A stretch of 64,000 bases of DNA from Hermatobates lingyangjiaoensis (GCA_026182355.1 JAPFBL010000239.1:372001-436000), one strand, 5' to 3'; positions 33,080 to 43,180 are shown, counted from the first letter of the stretch. Notes: generated by a model not told the origin, from the letters alone. Numbers and translations: made by a program.

Positions 33080-33172
33080 TTAGGAAAAACCGTCATCCCT
33101 CGTAAGATGTTCTTGGAGTTGTTGGAGTGCTTTCGAACGTTGTTCATCTTCAATAGCAACTAACCTATTTGA
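33080..33172 (-). mobile_element. Family H module, left half of an interrupted dimer
   Basis: The reverse complement reads GTTGCTATTGAAGATGAACA, ACGTTCGAAAGCACTCCAAC, then GAGGGATGACGG. A related right half lies at 33727-33835, with a family G dimer between. The hammerhead-like motif has box UUGAAGA, helix II GAAC-AAC-GUUC, GAAA and helix III AGCACU. Helix I is interrupted by three bases. Confidence 0.7.
33161..33172. other. 12-bp target duplication, left copy
   Basis: TAACCTATTTGA, repeated exactly at 33727-33738 on the other side of the family G dimer. Confidence 0.85.
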
Positions 33173-33726
33173 TTCTGAGGTAAAATGGAGAAACAAACAA
33201 ATGCCTCCACACAAATGAAGTTTTATTCAACAACAACAACGCGTTTCGAACACTTTGTCTTCATCATCAGGAAGACACCAAGGATGTGGTGCTGAAGTGT
33301 TGGTCCAGTGAAAACAATAAATTATCTCTGATGAGTTCCAAAAACATGCTGAATATTTAATTTAATAAAGACTGTATATCCTTCAACGTAATTCCGAAAT
33401 ACATCCCACTATATTCAAGAAACAAATCATCATTTGCAGTTAATACCCTAAATAACTTGAAAGTTAAATAGATGAAGAATGAAATAAAAAGATTCTATGA
33501 AATTCAAAATATTCTGTCATACTACGTACTTATCTTACAGAGTTGTTTTCACTGGACCAACCCTTCAGCACTACATCCTTGGTGTCTTCGTGATGATGAA
33601 CACAAAGTGTTCGAAACACGTTGTTGTTGAATAAAACTTCATTTGTGTGGAGACTTTTGTTTGTTTATCCATTTTACCTCAGAATGAGTAAATACCACAC
33701 AATTACGGATTGCACAACTAATGATT
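33173..33726. mobile_element. Family G inverted dimer with 12-bp target duplication
   Basis: Head-to-head arms. The left (minus) arm begins TTCTGAGGTAAAATGG. The right (plus) arm ends CAACTAATGATT and is about 48 bp longer, with the tail ATGAGTAAATACCACACAAT. The middle carries inverted CACTGGACCAAC segments and a unique AT-rich core. Exact 12-bp duplications flank it, so it inserted as a unit into the family H dimer. The left ribozyme motif is intact (33235-33274). The right one (33588-33632) has GUGAUGA. Confidence 0.88.
33235..33274 (-). ncRNA. Hammerhead-like motif, family G
   Basis: CUGAUGA, U, helix II GAAGAC-AAA-GUGUUC (one mismatch), GAAA, helix III ACGCGU, then U and GUU. Helix I is weak (CUUC against GUUG), so activity is doubtful. 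Confidence 0.5.
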
Positions 33727-33840
33727 TAACCTATTTGAGGTTACTGTTGGTAGCGATTGAAGATGGACAACACCCGAAAGCGCTCCAATGACTTCAAGAC
33801 ATCTTACGATGTATGACAGTATCCCCTATTTCTGTTATAA
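33727..33840 (+). mobile_element. Family H module, right half
   Basis: Starts with the second copy of the 12-bp duplication, then GATTGAAGATGGACAACACC, CGAAAGCGCTCCAATGAC and TACGATGTATGACAGTATCC. Nearly identical to 34812-34910. Confidence 0.72.
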
Positions 33841-34329
33841 AAAATATAGAATGGTTGAGAATTACTGCTCAATTTAGCAAGTTTATTATTAATTTTTTCT
33901 TTATAATTCAATGAATTGCTGATTATTTGTTAACTACTTTAATATGAGTAGGACAGATGAAATGCGACTTTTTGAAAAGCACTTGATATTAAAGAGCGAG
34001 GGGGGGGGTGCTCATTGTATACGAGGCGTGTATTATTAAAGAGCACATTCTAATGATGATATCATTAAGTGTGCCAAGCGATGCCTTAAACGGATAAATT
34101 AGAACGATTTCCATAGCGTGCCACTCGCAATAAAATAACCAAGTAATGATTGTTATAAAAGTCTCCTATCGCATCGAATTATCAATTCAAAAGAGTCATG
34201 GAGCTTTGTGACTTAACAATAACTGAACCAAAAGAAAGTCAATCTAAGTTTTAAGAAAATAGAAAACTTCAATTAAATCATCATCATCATCATCATGTAT
34301 TTTATCATCATATGATATTACTCATCAAC
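33841..34329. other. No recognised gene
   Basis: Contains a G run near 34001-34009 and an (ATC)n tract near 34278-34296. Otherwise AT-rich. Confidence 0.4.
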
Positions 34330-34680
34330 CAATCCGTAATTATGTGGTATTTACTCATACTGGGGTAAATAGATAATACAAAGTATCCACACATAAAAAA
34401 GAAGCCTTTTTATTCTACGCGTTTAGAACACTTCGTGTTCATTGTCAGGTAAAGTTCAAAGATACAAATTACAAATTATAAACAATAAAATGAAAAAAAA
34501 AGCATTTTATTGAATACAATTCCGGTTTTTTTTGCAACTTTTAATTGGTAATTAAAAAGTTTTTGTATCGTAAAAGTTTATCTGACGGTGAACACGAAGT
34601 GATTGAAACGTGTAGAATAAAAAGGCTTTTTCTTTGAATGTGTGGAGACTTTGATTTTTCTATTTACCCCAGTATGATTA
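34330..34680. mobile_element. Family G inverted dimer, second copy
   Basis: Left tail CCGTAATTATGTGGTATTTA, arms sharing GGCTTTTTCTT/AAGAAGCCTTTTTATTC, and inverted GAACACTTCGTGTTC hairpins. Both cores are decayed: CUGACAA with UAAA on the left (34417-34456) and CUGACGG with GAAA on the right (34576-34618). Confidence 0.75.
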
Positions 34681-34811
34681 CTTATTAGGATGTAGGTAAT
34701 CACTTTAGTAATCACTAAAGAGACACTTTGGTTATTTTACAACTTCGCGATGCTTTAAACTTTGTCAGTTTAATTCAACTGAGAGAAAGACTCTCGAGAA
34801 GCATTAACTCG

Positions 34812-34915
34812 AGGTTAATGTTAGTAGCGATTGGAGATGGACAACACCCGAAAGCGCTCCAATGACTTCAAGACATCTTACGATGTATGACAGTATCCCC
34901 TATTTCTTATTCCTA
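34812..34915 (+). mobile_element. Family H module
   Basis: GATTGGAGATGGACAACACC, CGAAAGCGCTCCAATGAC, then TCTTACGATGTATGACAG. A single arm. Confidence 0.72.
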
Positions 34916-34980
34916 TTTAGGGTTTTTTGTGGTGTACTTTATAGTTTATTGCTCATTTTGTTCATATGTTAAGGTATGAT

Positions 34981-35300
34981 AGGGGCCAGGATAGCTGAGT
35001 GGTTAACTTACTCGCCTCTGGGGTGGAAGTCCGAGGTTCGATCTCTACCTGGCACTCGATTTATTCACGTGAGAAGTGAATAAATCTGAATATGTCGTCC
35101 CTAAAGCAGTCGAACCAGAGCATCTACGATGTCAGGTACTCGTTAATGATCCCATAATGATCGAAATGCACTTAAGTTAGGCAAAATTTAGGACTACCAA
35201 TGTAGAATCTGTAGAATCACCGATCAAACGAAAAGTCGGTAAACGTCTGACGTTATCACCCGCTAAGGGATCGGTTTAAATGATAAAAAATTTAAAGGAA
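34981..35300 (+). mobile_element. tRNA-derived SINE, copy 2
   Basis: Head GGGGCCAGGATAGCTGAGTG with B-box-like GAGGTTCGATCTC and 3' arm ACCTGGCACTC, then the shared core ATTTATTCACGTGAGAAG and GTGAATAAATCTGA. The tail continues for about 190 bp and ends near GGGATCGGTTTAAATGAT. Confidence 0.78.
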
Positions 35301-35606
35301 TGATGGTATAATTACAAATAATTTTGTTAAGAATTCCTGGATTTAGTATTAGATAAAGCAGTATTCCTTTGTTTATGAAATGTTCATTTAATTATCCTCT
35401 ATTTTTTACTTGATGAGGGGAACAAAACATGTTGTGTACATCACTCCTGAGAGGTATCTAATGTAGCCGTAGTCTGTCTGACGATGGAATGATGACTTCT
35501 GTTGGAAACTTGCGTAAGGTAACATTTATAACTGCTGCTGTAAGACCAACCCCTTTGAAATGAGACTAAAGCATGGATTACACAACTAAGAGGGTGGACA
35601 ATACAT

Positions 35607-35864
35607 TAGCTACCTTTCATTCTGAGGTAAAATGGATAAACAAACAAAAGTCTCCACACAAATGAAGTTTGTTCAACAACAACAACGCGTTTCGAACACT
35701 TTGTGTTCATCATCAGGAAGACAAAGTGTTCGAAACGCGTTGTTGTTGTTGTTGAATAAAACTTCATTTGTTTGGAAACTTTTGTTTGTTTATCCCTTTT
35801 ACCTCAGAATGAGTAAATACCACACAATCACAGATTGGACAACTAATGATTTAGCTAGCCTTCG
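35607..35864. mobile_element. Compact family G inverted dimer
   Basis: The element spans 35620-35851 (232 bp), with arms meeting near 35720. Flanks TAGCTACCTTTCA and TAGCTAGCCTTCG match at 10 of 13 positions, an aged target duplication. The left (minus) arm has an intact core (35680-35720). The right arm shares the centre and lacks its own CUGAUGA box. Confidence 0.8.
35680..35720 (-). ncRNA. Hammerhead-like motif, family G
   Basis: CUGAUGA, U, helix II GAACAC-AAA-GUGUUC (6 perfect pairs), GAAA, helix III ACGCGU (palindrome), U, GUU. Helix I is weak. Confidence 0.55.
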
Positions 35865-36760
35865 TATTGCTGTCATAACATGGAGGACGAAGGGCTATAA
35901 GCATATGTGTTTGTTATAACAGTTCAGAATAAGAAAGCAGTCCTTTCAAATAACTTGATAACTGAATCAGCTACCGCCGCTTACATCCGTATTCCTTCAC
36001 TAATTATTATCTTCACGAGAGCAGACCAAACTTCACTCAAATAATAATTAATGCGTGCATAATGAAATGCACTTTTTTTTATATAAATATTCAATTATTT
36101 TAAACTGCACGCGGTTGTTTACCTTTAATAATAGATGGAGGAGAAATTGTTATTTATTTCTTCTTTTATGCTTAACAGTGCGGAAATGTTCATCGATACG
36201 AATAAAGCCTACTGCTAATAGGCTGCATAATACTGTGGTGAACGAATGATAGCAAGTTACGACCTCTTCTGTGATAGTCACTTGCATTTAGTGATCGACA
36301 GACTTCAGGAGTCAAGTATTGCAGAGTCTGAGTATACTCTCCAGAGTTCTGTGCGACTGGGTTACTTGAGCAAAGGTTTACATGAAACTGCTCCTTTTCA
36401 TGTTTCTACATAACTTATTGAACTGCTTATTTGTTGCAATTCAACAACAATTGCTTATTAATAGCAATTATTGTTTGCAAGCTTATTATTAGCAATTAAC
36501 AAATATTATTAGCAATTCAATTTGAATTGCGTATAGAATAAAAAAATAACATTAATAAATCAAAATCACACTTGCAGCAATTACATAAAGTTTACAGAAT
36601 AATAAAAAGATGATAGTATTTAACTTATTTTTTTAGAACTCGTAGGGCTAGTGGATGAAATACATAACGAAAGAGCAAATATTGAAAAGTTGTATAGTGA
36701 ACTCATACAGATAAATGCAGTTAGTTCATCACATACCACTCCAACATACATACATACACA
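35865..36760. other. No recognised gene
   Basis: AT-rich with short repeats of AGCAATT near 36425-36530. Leads into (TA)n at 36763-36780. Confidence 0.4.
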
Positions 36761-36780
36761 CATATATATATATATATAAA

Positions 36781-36970
36781 AAGATTTCACATAAACACGT
36801 GAAACAACAATCAATGATCAAACCACAATAAGAAATGGGAAAACAAGACTAAGATTTTCAACCGTAACAAGCGGTCTTTTGAACCAAGCCGTTTTTGACT
36901 CTGACGAAGACCGCTTGTTACGGTTGAAAATCTTAGTCTGTTTTCCCATTTCTTATTGTGGTTTGATCAT
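36781..36970. mobile_element. Family A inverted dimer, compact
   Basis: Outer terminus CACGTGAAACAACAATCAAT at the left; (TA)n at both ends. The left arm lost its CUGACGA box; the right arm is intact. The dimer centre is only about 15 bp (GAACCAAGCCG). Confidence 0.82.
36897..36938 (+). ncRNA. Hammerhead-like motif, family A
   Basis: GACU, CUGACGA (36901-36907), A, GACC-loop-GGUU, GAAA (36926-36929), AUCU, U, AGUC (36935-36938). Helix III is one base shorter than the family norm. Confidence 0.65.
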
Positions 36971-37017
36971 ATATATATATATTATATATATATATATAAT
37001 ATATATAATATATAAAA

Positions 37018-37163
37018 TTGTCACAATAACACGTGATATAAATATTCAGGTAACTCACCACAAATTAAAGAAGATAGTCGCTCTAAGGCCTTTCGCTTTC
37101 ACGTCGTCAGAGAGCAAGTGACGACGTGAAATTAATTAATTAATTAATTTGTGGTGAGTTACC

Positions 37164-37168
<5 letters not shown>
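37018..37168. mobile_element. Family C inverted dimer
   Basis: Begins TGTCACAATAACACGTGATA. Arms share GTAACTCACCACAAATTAA against its complement. The left (minus) arm has a ribozyme-like motif; the right arm keeps only TGACGACGTGAAA. (TA)n tracts flank both sides. Confidence 0.75.
37080..37115 (-). ncRNA. Hammerhead-like motif, family C
   Basis: Helix I GCUCU/AGAGC (5 pairs), CUGACGA, C, a very short helix II GU-GAAA-GC, GAAA, helix III AGGCCU, U at the cleavage position. The two-pair helix II makes activity uncertain. Confidence 0.5.
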
Positions 37169-37204
<36 letters not shown>

Positions 37205-37215
37205 TATATATACGT
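37169..37215. repeat. (TA)n tract after family C dimer
   Basis: TA-rich run interrupted by TACATATATATACG. It marks the outer end of the module pair 36763-37215. Confidence 0.85.
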
Positions 37216-37520
37216 CAGCACTATTAGTGTAAAGAATTTTTGATACTACTTGCAAATATTATTTTAGTTTAGTTAAGCATATATGTAAATTAACTGTTAA
37301 ATTAATGTTTGTATGTTATACTTACTTTTACTTATTATACTAAATTTACTTATAGTTAATTGTATTTATACTTATTTACAATAAGTTTATAGTTATACTC
37401 TCTTTGTATTATTTATTATTATTTATAATAACTTTGTTGTTACATACACGTTGTACCCTGTGTGATACGTGTGAACTTAAATAACAGGGTTACTGTTATG
37501 AGGAAAAAACACACATACAC
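37216..37520. other. No recognised gene
   Basis: TTTACTTA/TATACTTA-rich degenerate repeats, leading into a (CA)n tract. Confidence 0.4.

Positions 37521-37578
<58 letters not shown>
37521..37578. repeat. (CA)n microsatellite
   Basis: Nearly pure CA repeat following GAGGAAAAAACACACATAC. Confidence 0.95.
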
Positions 37579-37579
<1 letters not shown>

Positions 37580-37860
37580 CTAAAATAATAATATAGTTAT
37601 ATGAAGTAAAAAAAATAAATATTGCGTAGGTTATTTCTTTAAACTAACATACGTAATGTAAATATACAATTTGAATTTTTTGCACCTAACACTGGAGACT
37701 ATATAAATAATCATTATATTTACAATTTTACAAAATTTAGAATAAAGCTTGGAAGTAAGTCTGTATAGCAATAAGCAGTGAATTGCATGTAGTACAATTG
37801 GTGGAACATGCTGTTATTAAATAAATTCCCTCATGGCAGGGGTACTGCCCGAGAGTAAAA
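37580..37860 (+). repeat. LINE 3' UTR-like segment, copy 1
   Basis: Matches 38430-38712 at moderate identity: GCGTAGGTTA near the start, then GTCTGTATAGC(A/C)ATAAG, TTGCATGTAGTACA and CATGGCAGGGGTACTGCC just before (CA)n. The later copy follows a LINE stop codon, so this is probably the 3' UTR of the same family, ending in (CA)n. Confidence 0.65.
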
Positions 37861-37871
37861 CACACTCACAT

Positions 37872-37917
<46 letters not shown>

Positions 37918-37930
37918 CAGACACACTACA

Positions 37931-37968
<38 letters not shown>

Positions 37969-37999
37969 CACACACACAACAACACACACACACACACAC

Positions 38000-38042
<43 letters not shown>
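37861..38042. repeat. (CA)n microsatellite, interrupted
   Basis: About 180 bp of CA repeat broken by GCAGACACACTACAT, GCACACACACAACAACA and similar. Frames across it give only His/Thr or Cys/Val runs. Confidence 0.95.
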
Positions 38043-38044
<2 letters not shown>

Positions 38045-38079
38045 GTGGCAGGTACTCTGGACTAAGTCAATCACTGGTG

Positions 38080-38400
38080 CAACTACAAGAGAATTTATCC
38101 CCTCAGTTGGGAGAAGAAAAAAGCTAGACCATCTAGCCATAAACTGGAAACTAACACAAATCCTATCCGGTCATCGGAGATTCCAAAGTTGCAGCTTGCT
38201 CCTGCGACAACACAACTCCACAAACTGTAGACCATCTGCTATGGGACTGCCTGAGCTTGTATCCTGCCAGAACAGCATTAATACGAGAAGTAGTGGCAAA
38301 GGGTGACACATGGTCACCACCAAAACATAAACTGATAGAAAGAGAATATTATGTTAACTTTGTAGAGTATATTTCAAACATATTTAAATTTATAGAGTAA
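38080..38400 (+). pseudogene. LINE ORF2 C-terminal fragment (Jockey/I/R1-like)
   Basis: Upstream frame NWKLTQILSGHRRFQ, then after a frame change AACSCDNTTPQTVDHLLWDC, LSLYPARTALIREV.. to a stop at 38398-38400. C.CDN..QTVDHLLWDC is the conserved zinc-finger-like motif closing many LINE ORF2 proteins. The preceding LTQ.LSGH is the usual upstream context. The sequence is different from the fragment at 30200, so a second LINE family is present. Confidence 0.82.
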
Positions 38401-38429
38401 CTCTTAGAAATAAGTAAAATATTTAAATG

Positions 38430-38712
38430 ATAAAAATAACATAGTTATAAGATGTAAAACAAAAAATGTAGCGTAGGTTAAATCTTAAAAATAACATACC
38501 TATTGTAAATAGAAAATTTTAATGTTGTGAAAGGTGAAAATGTAGACTATGTAAAATATAATTTAAATTTACAACTTTATAAAATAAATTTAGAATTAAG
38601 CACGTAAGACTGTATAGCCATAAGAAGAAAATTGCATGTAGTACATTTTGTGGAACATGTTGTTATTTAAATAAATTCCCCCATGGCAGGGGTACTGCCT
38701 GTGGGGGGAAAA
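38430..38712 (+). repeat. LINE 3' UTR-like segment, copy 2
   Basis: Follows the ORF2 stop directly and ends CCCATGGCAGGGGTACTGCC before (CA)n. This supports the reading of 37580-37860 as an earlier copy of the same 3' end. Confidence 0.65.
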
Positions 38713-38723
38713 AACACACACAC

Positions 38724-38784
<61 letters not shown>
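38713..38784. repeat. (CA)n microsatellite
   Basis: CA repeat with two ATA interruptions at the 5' side. Confidence 0.95.
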
Positions 38785-38785
<1 letters not shown>

Positions 38786-38787
<2 letters not shown>

Positions 38788-39243
38788 GCAGTAGTTAGTG
38801 CCATGATAGGAGTGGTAGTACAGGGTCCACACACTCTTTTATAACTTTCATACATAGTCATGAGAGCTGCACCATTAGACTGTTTGGTTTGAACAAGGTT
38901 TAATAGACACCCAGTGGATATATTAATATGGAGGGTGTTTATTTATAAAGAAAGTGAAAGCGGCTTTGGAATGACTGCAGCCATGCAGCAGAGGGTGATA
39001 GCAGTGGGGCTCTCATAGTGCGAAGGATTTCATTTAAGTGACTGTCTTAATGATGATGTGGTGTTTGGGCAAGGGCTGCCTAAGAAACCGTATCCGATTG
39101 GGTTTCACTTGCCACGCCTCATAGTGCATAAGAGCCCGAATCTCCACGACAACGGCCTGAAAACCTTCGAAAACCCTCTCAACTGTAGTCAGCTTAATAC
39201 AAAACGTGCAATACTTAGCAGTAAACCTCAAGTAATGAATCAT
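38786..39243 (-). pseudogene. Coding-like segment of unknown family
   Basis: The minus-strand translation reads VERVFEGFQAVVVEIRALMH, YEAWQVKPNRIRFLRQPLPK, HHIIIKTVT, a stop, then MKSFALYESPTAITLCCM and AAVIPKPLSLSL. The base composition is richer in GC than its neighbours and codon use is more balanced. Stops break it into pieces. It looks like a decayed repeat-borne gene rather than a host exon. No family was recognised. Confidence 0.3.
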
Positions 39244-39421
39244 TCAATCGTCTCTTTGTTGAAATTTAATGTATGTCCTAAATATATGAAAAAAATACCA
39301 TTTCTCCCACTTATGCATTTGATAAAGGTAAACCAAATATTTCTGCTTCTGCCAATTGCTCATACAGTTACTACGTAAAATTTATGTGTAATTGAAAATT
39401 ATAAGCACAGATTTTACATAT

Positions 39422-39977
39422 CGTCTTTTTCCGAAAATAAGACACTGTCTTACTTTATTTTTAGGTCAAAATCCCTGCTAGGGCTTATTCTCAAGGTAGG
39501 GCTTCAAGTACATTCAGTAGATTTACATATTTTTGTTTAATATTCATTTTTATACATAAATTTAAATTTATTCGATTATAGTCATGTCATTTTCTGGAAC
39601 ATCGTCATAAATTATCAAAATTTTGAATTCCGTTCTGATTTTCCTCCAAATCTATTTCCTGTAGAATCATTGGTCTGAATTACTCATGTCTTGCAATATA
39701 GCTGTGGTTAAATTAATACTTCTTGTCTAAGTAGCCTCCTTGAAACGAACTTTAGAGGTAAACGATGAATTTCTTGGAATATTTTTTCCAAGTATTCTCT
39801 GAAATATTACGACGGCTAGAGATACCTACTACATTCAATAGCAATTTTTTAACAAATTATATTTCTTACATTATCTTAACTAGGACCTATTTTCAGGGGA
39901 GGGCTTATAGTCCAAAACGTCCCGAAAACCACGCTAGGAGCTAATTAGGGGGATGTCTTATTTTCGGAAAAAGAGGG
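39422..39977. mobile_element. TIR element (about 556 bp), copy 1
   Basis: Inverted ends CGTCTTTTTCCGAAAATAAG and CTTATTTTCGGAAAAAGAGG. The copy at 58749-59309 is in the opposite orientation with the same interior (ATGATTCTACAGG / CCTGTAGAATCAT, GACATGACTATAATCG-type segments). Internal subterminal AGGGCTTAT repeats are present. There is no transposase, so it is a MITE-like DNA element, superfamily not assigned. Confidence 0.82.
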
Positions 39978-40600
39978 TAGCAAACTCTTATTAGAAAACG
40001 ATTCATTTTTAGTAAACAGAATTTCCTTCCTTAGTAATATTTATTTTATGATGAGACAATGTGTCTAATGTCTAAGTAAAACCAAAATTGTGTCGAAATT
40101 GTAAATTTTTAAATAATAAGTAATTATATGAGTAATTATTATAATAATACTGCATTATTATAATGTAAAATTAAGAAATTTTAGAACATTTGTAATCAAT
40201 TCAAGTAATATAATGTCAAACATGCTGAAATAAAATTTAAAAAAAAATGAGTAATACGATTCTATAGTTGAAGAAAGTATTAATAGACACAGGTCCCACC
40301 GCAGGTACTCCTCCAATGTGCAACTTAAAATATTATCAAATACACTTTTACTATACAAAAAATTATTAGTTAATAGGTGTACTGTAATTTGTTCAGTCAC
40401 TGATTCTAGTATGTATTAAACAGTTAGGTAAATTGTTAAAAAATACTTAAAAAGTTCGACTCTGAGAACAATGTAACCATTTCTTTGATATATCGAAAAT
40501 GTTCTCCCCGCCTTAATAGCCTGATCAAAACAGCATGAATGTTTAAATGTCCTTGCCGATCAATACTTTGCAAGGAAGTATCAGTACCCAGGAAGTGTTT
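39978..40600. other. No recognised gene
   Basis: AT-rich to about 40440, then a more balanced stretch (40444-40600) with a minus-strand frame (QSIDRQGHLNIHAVLIRLL..) that continues into the satellite. No family was recognised and the frame is probably fortuitous. Confidence 0.35.
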
Positions 40601-40604
40601 CCAC

Positions 40605-41570
40605 AGACCATTCCATACATGGTCGTTGCAGTACCTTAGAATTGCTCTATAGTCCAATCCATACATGGATGGAGTATAGTATATGGACGGAGTAGCAGTA
40701 CTCTAGAAATGCTCTATAGACCAATCCATACATGGACGTAGCAATACACTAGAAATGCTCTACAGACCAATCTATAAATGGACGTAGCATTACACTAGAA
40801 ATGCTCTTTAATCCAATCCATACATGGACGTAGCAATACACTAGAAATGCTCTATAGACCAATCCATACATGGACGTAGCAATACACTAGAAATGCTCTA
40901 CAGACCAATCTATAAATGGACGTAGCATTACACTAGAAATGCTCTTTAATCCAATCCATACATGGACGTAGCAATACACTAGAAATGCTCTATAGACCAA
41001 TCCATACATGGACGTAGCAATACACTAGAAATGCTCTACAGACCAATCTATAAATGGACGTAGCATTACACTAGAAATGCTCTTTAATCCAATCCATACA
41101 TGGACGTAGCATTACACTAGAAATGCTCTATAGATCAATCCATACATGGACGTAGCAATACACTAGAAATGCTCTACAGACCAATCTATAAATGGACGTA
41201 GCATTACACTAGAAATGCTCTTTAATCCAATCCATACATGGACGTAGCAATACACTAGAAATGCTCTATAGACCAATCCATACATGGACGTAGCAATACA
41301 CTAGAAATGCTCTATAGACCAATCCATACATGGACGTAGCAGTACCTTAGAAATGCTCTATAGACCAATCCACACATGGACGTAGCAGTACCTTAGAAAT
41401 GCTCTATAGACCAATCCATACATCTATGTAGAAGTACCCTAGAAATTCTCTACAGTCCAATCCATACATGGACGTTGTAATACTCTAGAAATGTTCTACA
41501 GTCCAATCCATACATGGATACATGGACGTAGCAGTGCCCTGGAAATTGTCTACATACCGATCCATACTTA
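40605..41570. repeat. 46-bp satellite with trimeric higher-order repeat
   Basis: About 21 copies of a 46-bp unit built from ACTAGAAATGCTCT and CCAATCCATACATGGACGTA. Between about 40705 and 41265 three variants alternate regularly, with CTATAGACC, CTACAGACC(AATCTATAAATGG) and CTTTAATCC. That is four full A-B-C cycles, a 138-bp higher-order unit. The edges are more diverged. Confidence 0.93.
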
Positions 41571-41776
41571 GACAGATTCAGCAGCACTTATTTTACGAGC
41601 CTGAAATATATAAAATTATTTCATATAATCTTACTGACTAATCATGAATAGTTATTGCTGTTTTCACTTTATAATAAATATATTTCCTATAGTTTGATTT
41701 AGGAAAAAATATAATTGTTAGTCCTTATTTCAGTATGTTTTTCTAAGTTTTTATCTCGGATTTAAATACATACAAA

Positions 41777-41779
41777 CAC

Positions 41780-41810
<31 letters not shown>

Positions 41811-41811
41811 A
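41777..41811. repeat. (CA)n microsatellite
   Basis: Short CA repeat between ACAAACACACACG and AGATACATA. Confidence 0.9.
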
Positions 41812-42164
41812 GATACATATTATAAATATAACAAAGAATGGGCTCTGAACAACACAAAGCGTGAGAATTCATTAACCAAATAGAAATAAATTTATTTTGT
41901 TATTACCAGATTTTACTTAGCATAAAACAAGATATCTTGAACATGGTCTGTTTTTATATGACTAAAAGCTGTGTAAACGATGAGGCCACGCTTAGCCGAT
42001 CCGTAACATAGTCAAGATTACAATCGTCTTCACCAGTGCCTGACTGAACAAAAAGAGCATTATTCCGTTTATGCCTCTCGAGGCGCATACATCACTAAAT
42101 CAGTTCCGTTTGCTGAAGAACCTTAATAAAGTCAGCTTTTTACCTTATAAATAAATAAATACAA

Positions 42165-42255
42165 TCAATGAACAAAGCACAAAATGAAATGGGGAAAAAA
42201 GACTAAGATCTTTCAACCCAACAAGCGGTCTTCGTCAGAGTCAAAAACATAACTG
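42165..42255 (-). mobile_element. Family A single module
   Basis: Matches the left arm of family A dimers (ACAATCAATGAACAAAGCAC, GACTAAGATCTTTCAACCC). The right arm is missing, and family B starts shortly after. Confidence 0.78.
42201..42242 (-). ncRNA. Hammerhead-like motif, family A, intact
   Basis: GACU/AGUC helix I, CUGACGA, A, helix II GACC-GCUUGUUG-GGUU, GAAA, helix III AGAUCU (palindrome), U. The best-preserved family A copy. Confidence 0.72.
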
Positions 42256-42274
42256 TTCTTGTTATACGAATGTT

Positions 42275-42652
42275 TTCCAATCTCGACCACATATATTTAA
42301 CATTATTTTTCTTTCTTATCGAGGTTTGGTTTAGCTTCAATAATGCAACACCTTTAAGCCGACGTTTCGTCTATATTTGTAGACATCTTCAGGGCTACAT
42401 CAATAAAGAGTTTAGTTGCTATAACATGAAACATAATTATATTACATTATTTAATTAATATACATAATTACCTTGGTATTTTTCTATTATGAGGAACTAA
42501 CTACATAATAAAAAATACCTCATAATAGAAAAATGCCAAGGTAATTATGTATAAAGATGTCTACAAATATAGACAAAACGTCGTCTTAAAGGTGTTGCAT
42601 TATTGAAGCTAGACCAAACCTCGATAACAAAGAAAAATAGTGTTTTATATGT
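42275..42652. mobile_element. Family B inverted dimer
   Basis: Outer ends TTATCGAGGTTTGGTTTAGC and GCTAGACCAAACCTCGATAA. The centre has inverted CTATTATGAGG segments. The left (minus) motif is intact. The right arm (42551-42590) has lost the box (AUAAAGA) and has AAAA for GAAA. Confidence 0.85.
42357..42396 (-). ncRNA. Hammerhead-like motif, family B, intact
   Basis: AGCC/GGCU helix I (4 pairs), CUGAAGA, U, helix II GUCUA-CAAAUA-UAGAC (5 pairs), GAAA, helix III ACGU, C at the cleavage position. Confidence 0.75.
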
Positions 42653-42659
42653 ATAACAT

Positions 42660-42760
42660 AATATAAATAAATGTTTTATATATATATTTTACGTATATAT
42701 ATATAAATATATGCATATATATGTATATATGTATGTATGTATAGATATATATATATTCCA
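42660..42760. repeat. TA/GTA-rich tract
   Basis: Runs of TATATA with ATGTATGTATG interruptions following the family B dimer. Confidence 0.8.
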
Positions 42761-42884
42761 ACACGTAATATTTAACTGCTCATATTTAGATAATCAAAGA
42801 CAACAACTGTTAAGAAATATTATCACGTTCATTGCAAGGTGAACGTGGCCGGATTAAAATGGAAACCTAATCACTAAGTACACC

Positions 42885-43035
42885 AAAGACTTCACACGTG
42901 AAATAACAATCAATGATCAAACCACAATAAGAAATGGGAAAACAAGACTAAGATCTTTCATCCGTAACAAGCGGTCTTCGTCAGAGTCAAAAACCCATCT
43001 GAGTTGTGGTTTGATCATTTATATATATATATATA
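42885..43035 (-). mobile_element. Family A module, right arm deleted
   Basis: Left arm complete from CACGTGAAATAACAATCAAT through the ribozyme motif, then a jump to TTGTGGTTTGATCAT (right terminus) and (TA)n. The right-arm ribozyme has been deleted. Confidence 0.8.
42946..42988 (-). ncRNA. Hammerhead-like motif, family A
   Basis: GACU, CUGACGA, A, helix II GACC-loop-GGAU (one mismatch), GAAA, AGAUCU, U, AGUC. The core is intact. Confidence 0.66.
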
Positions 43036-43180
43036 TACAAAATATTCACAACAGCAGGTGATATAAATATTCAGGTAACTCATTACAAAAGATTGAAGAT
43101 AATCACTCCGAGGTCTTTCGTTTTCCCGTCGTCAGAGAACAAGTGAATACAAGTTATATATTATATATATATATATATAG
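43036..43180 (-). mobile_element. Family C module
   Basis: AATATTCACAACAGCAGGTG, TATTCAGGTAACTCATTAC and a ribozyme-like motif at 43106-43140 (CUGACGA, C, GGGAAAAC, GAAA, AGACCU, C). Helix II is almost unpaired here. (TA)n lies on both sides. Confidence 0.65.

Noticed and set aside
37833..38306. Long plus-strand open frame starting in (CA)n.
   Set aside because: Its first half is only His/Thr repeats read from the microsatellite. The real content is the LINE tail downstream, which is partly in another frame.
40436..40666. 76-codon minus-strand frame (..HLNIHAVLIRLLRRGEHF..).
   Set aside because: Its N-terminal part is made of the 46-bp satellite and the rest has no recognised family. It may be worth a protein search, but cannot be supported as a gene.
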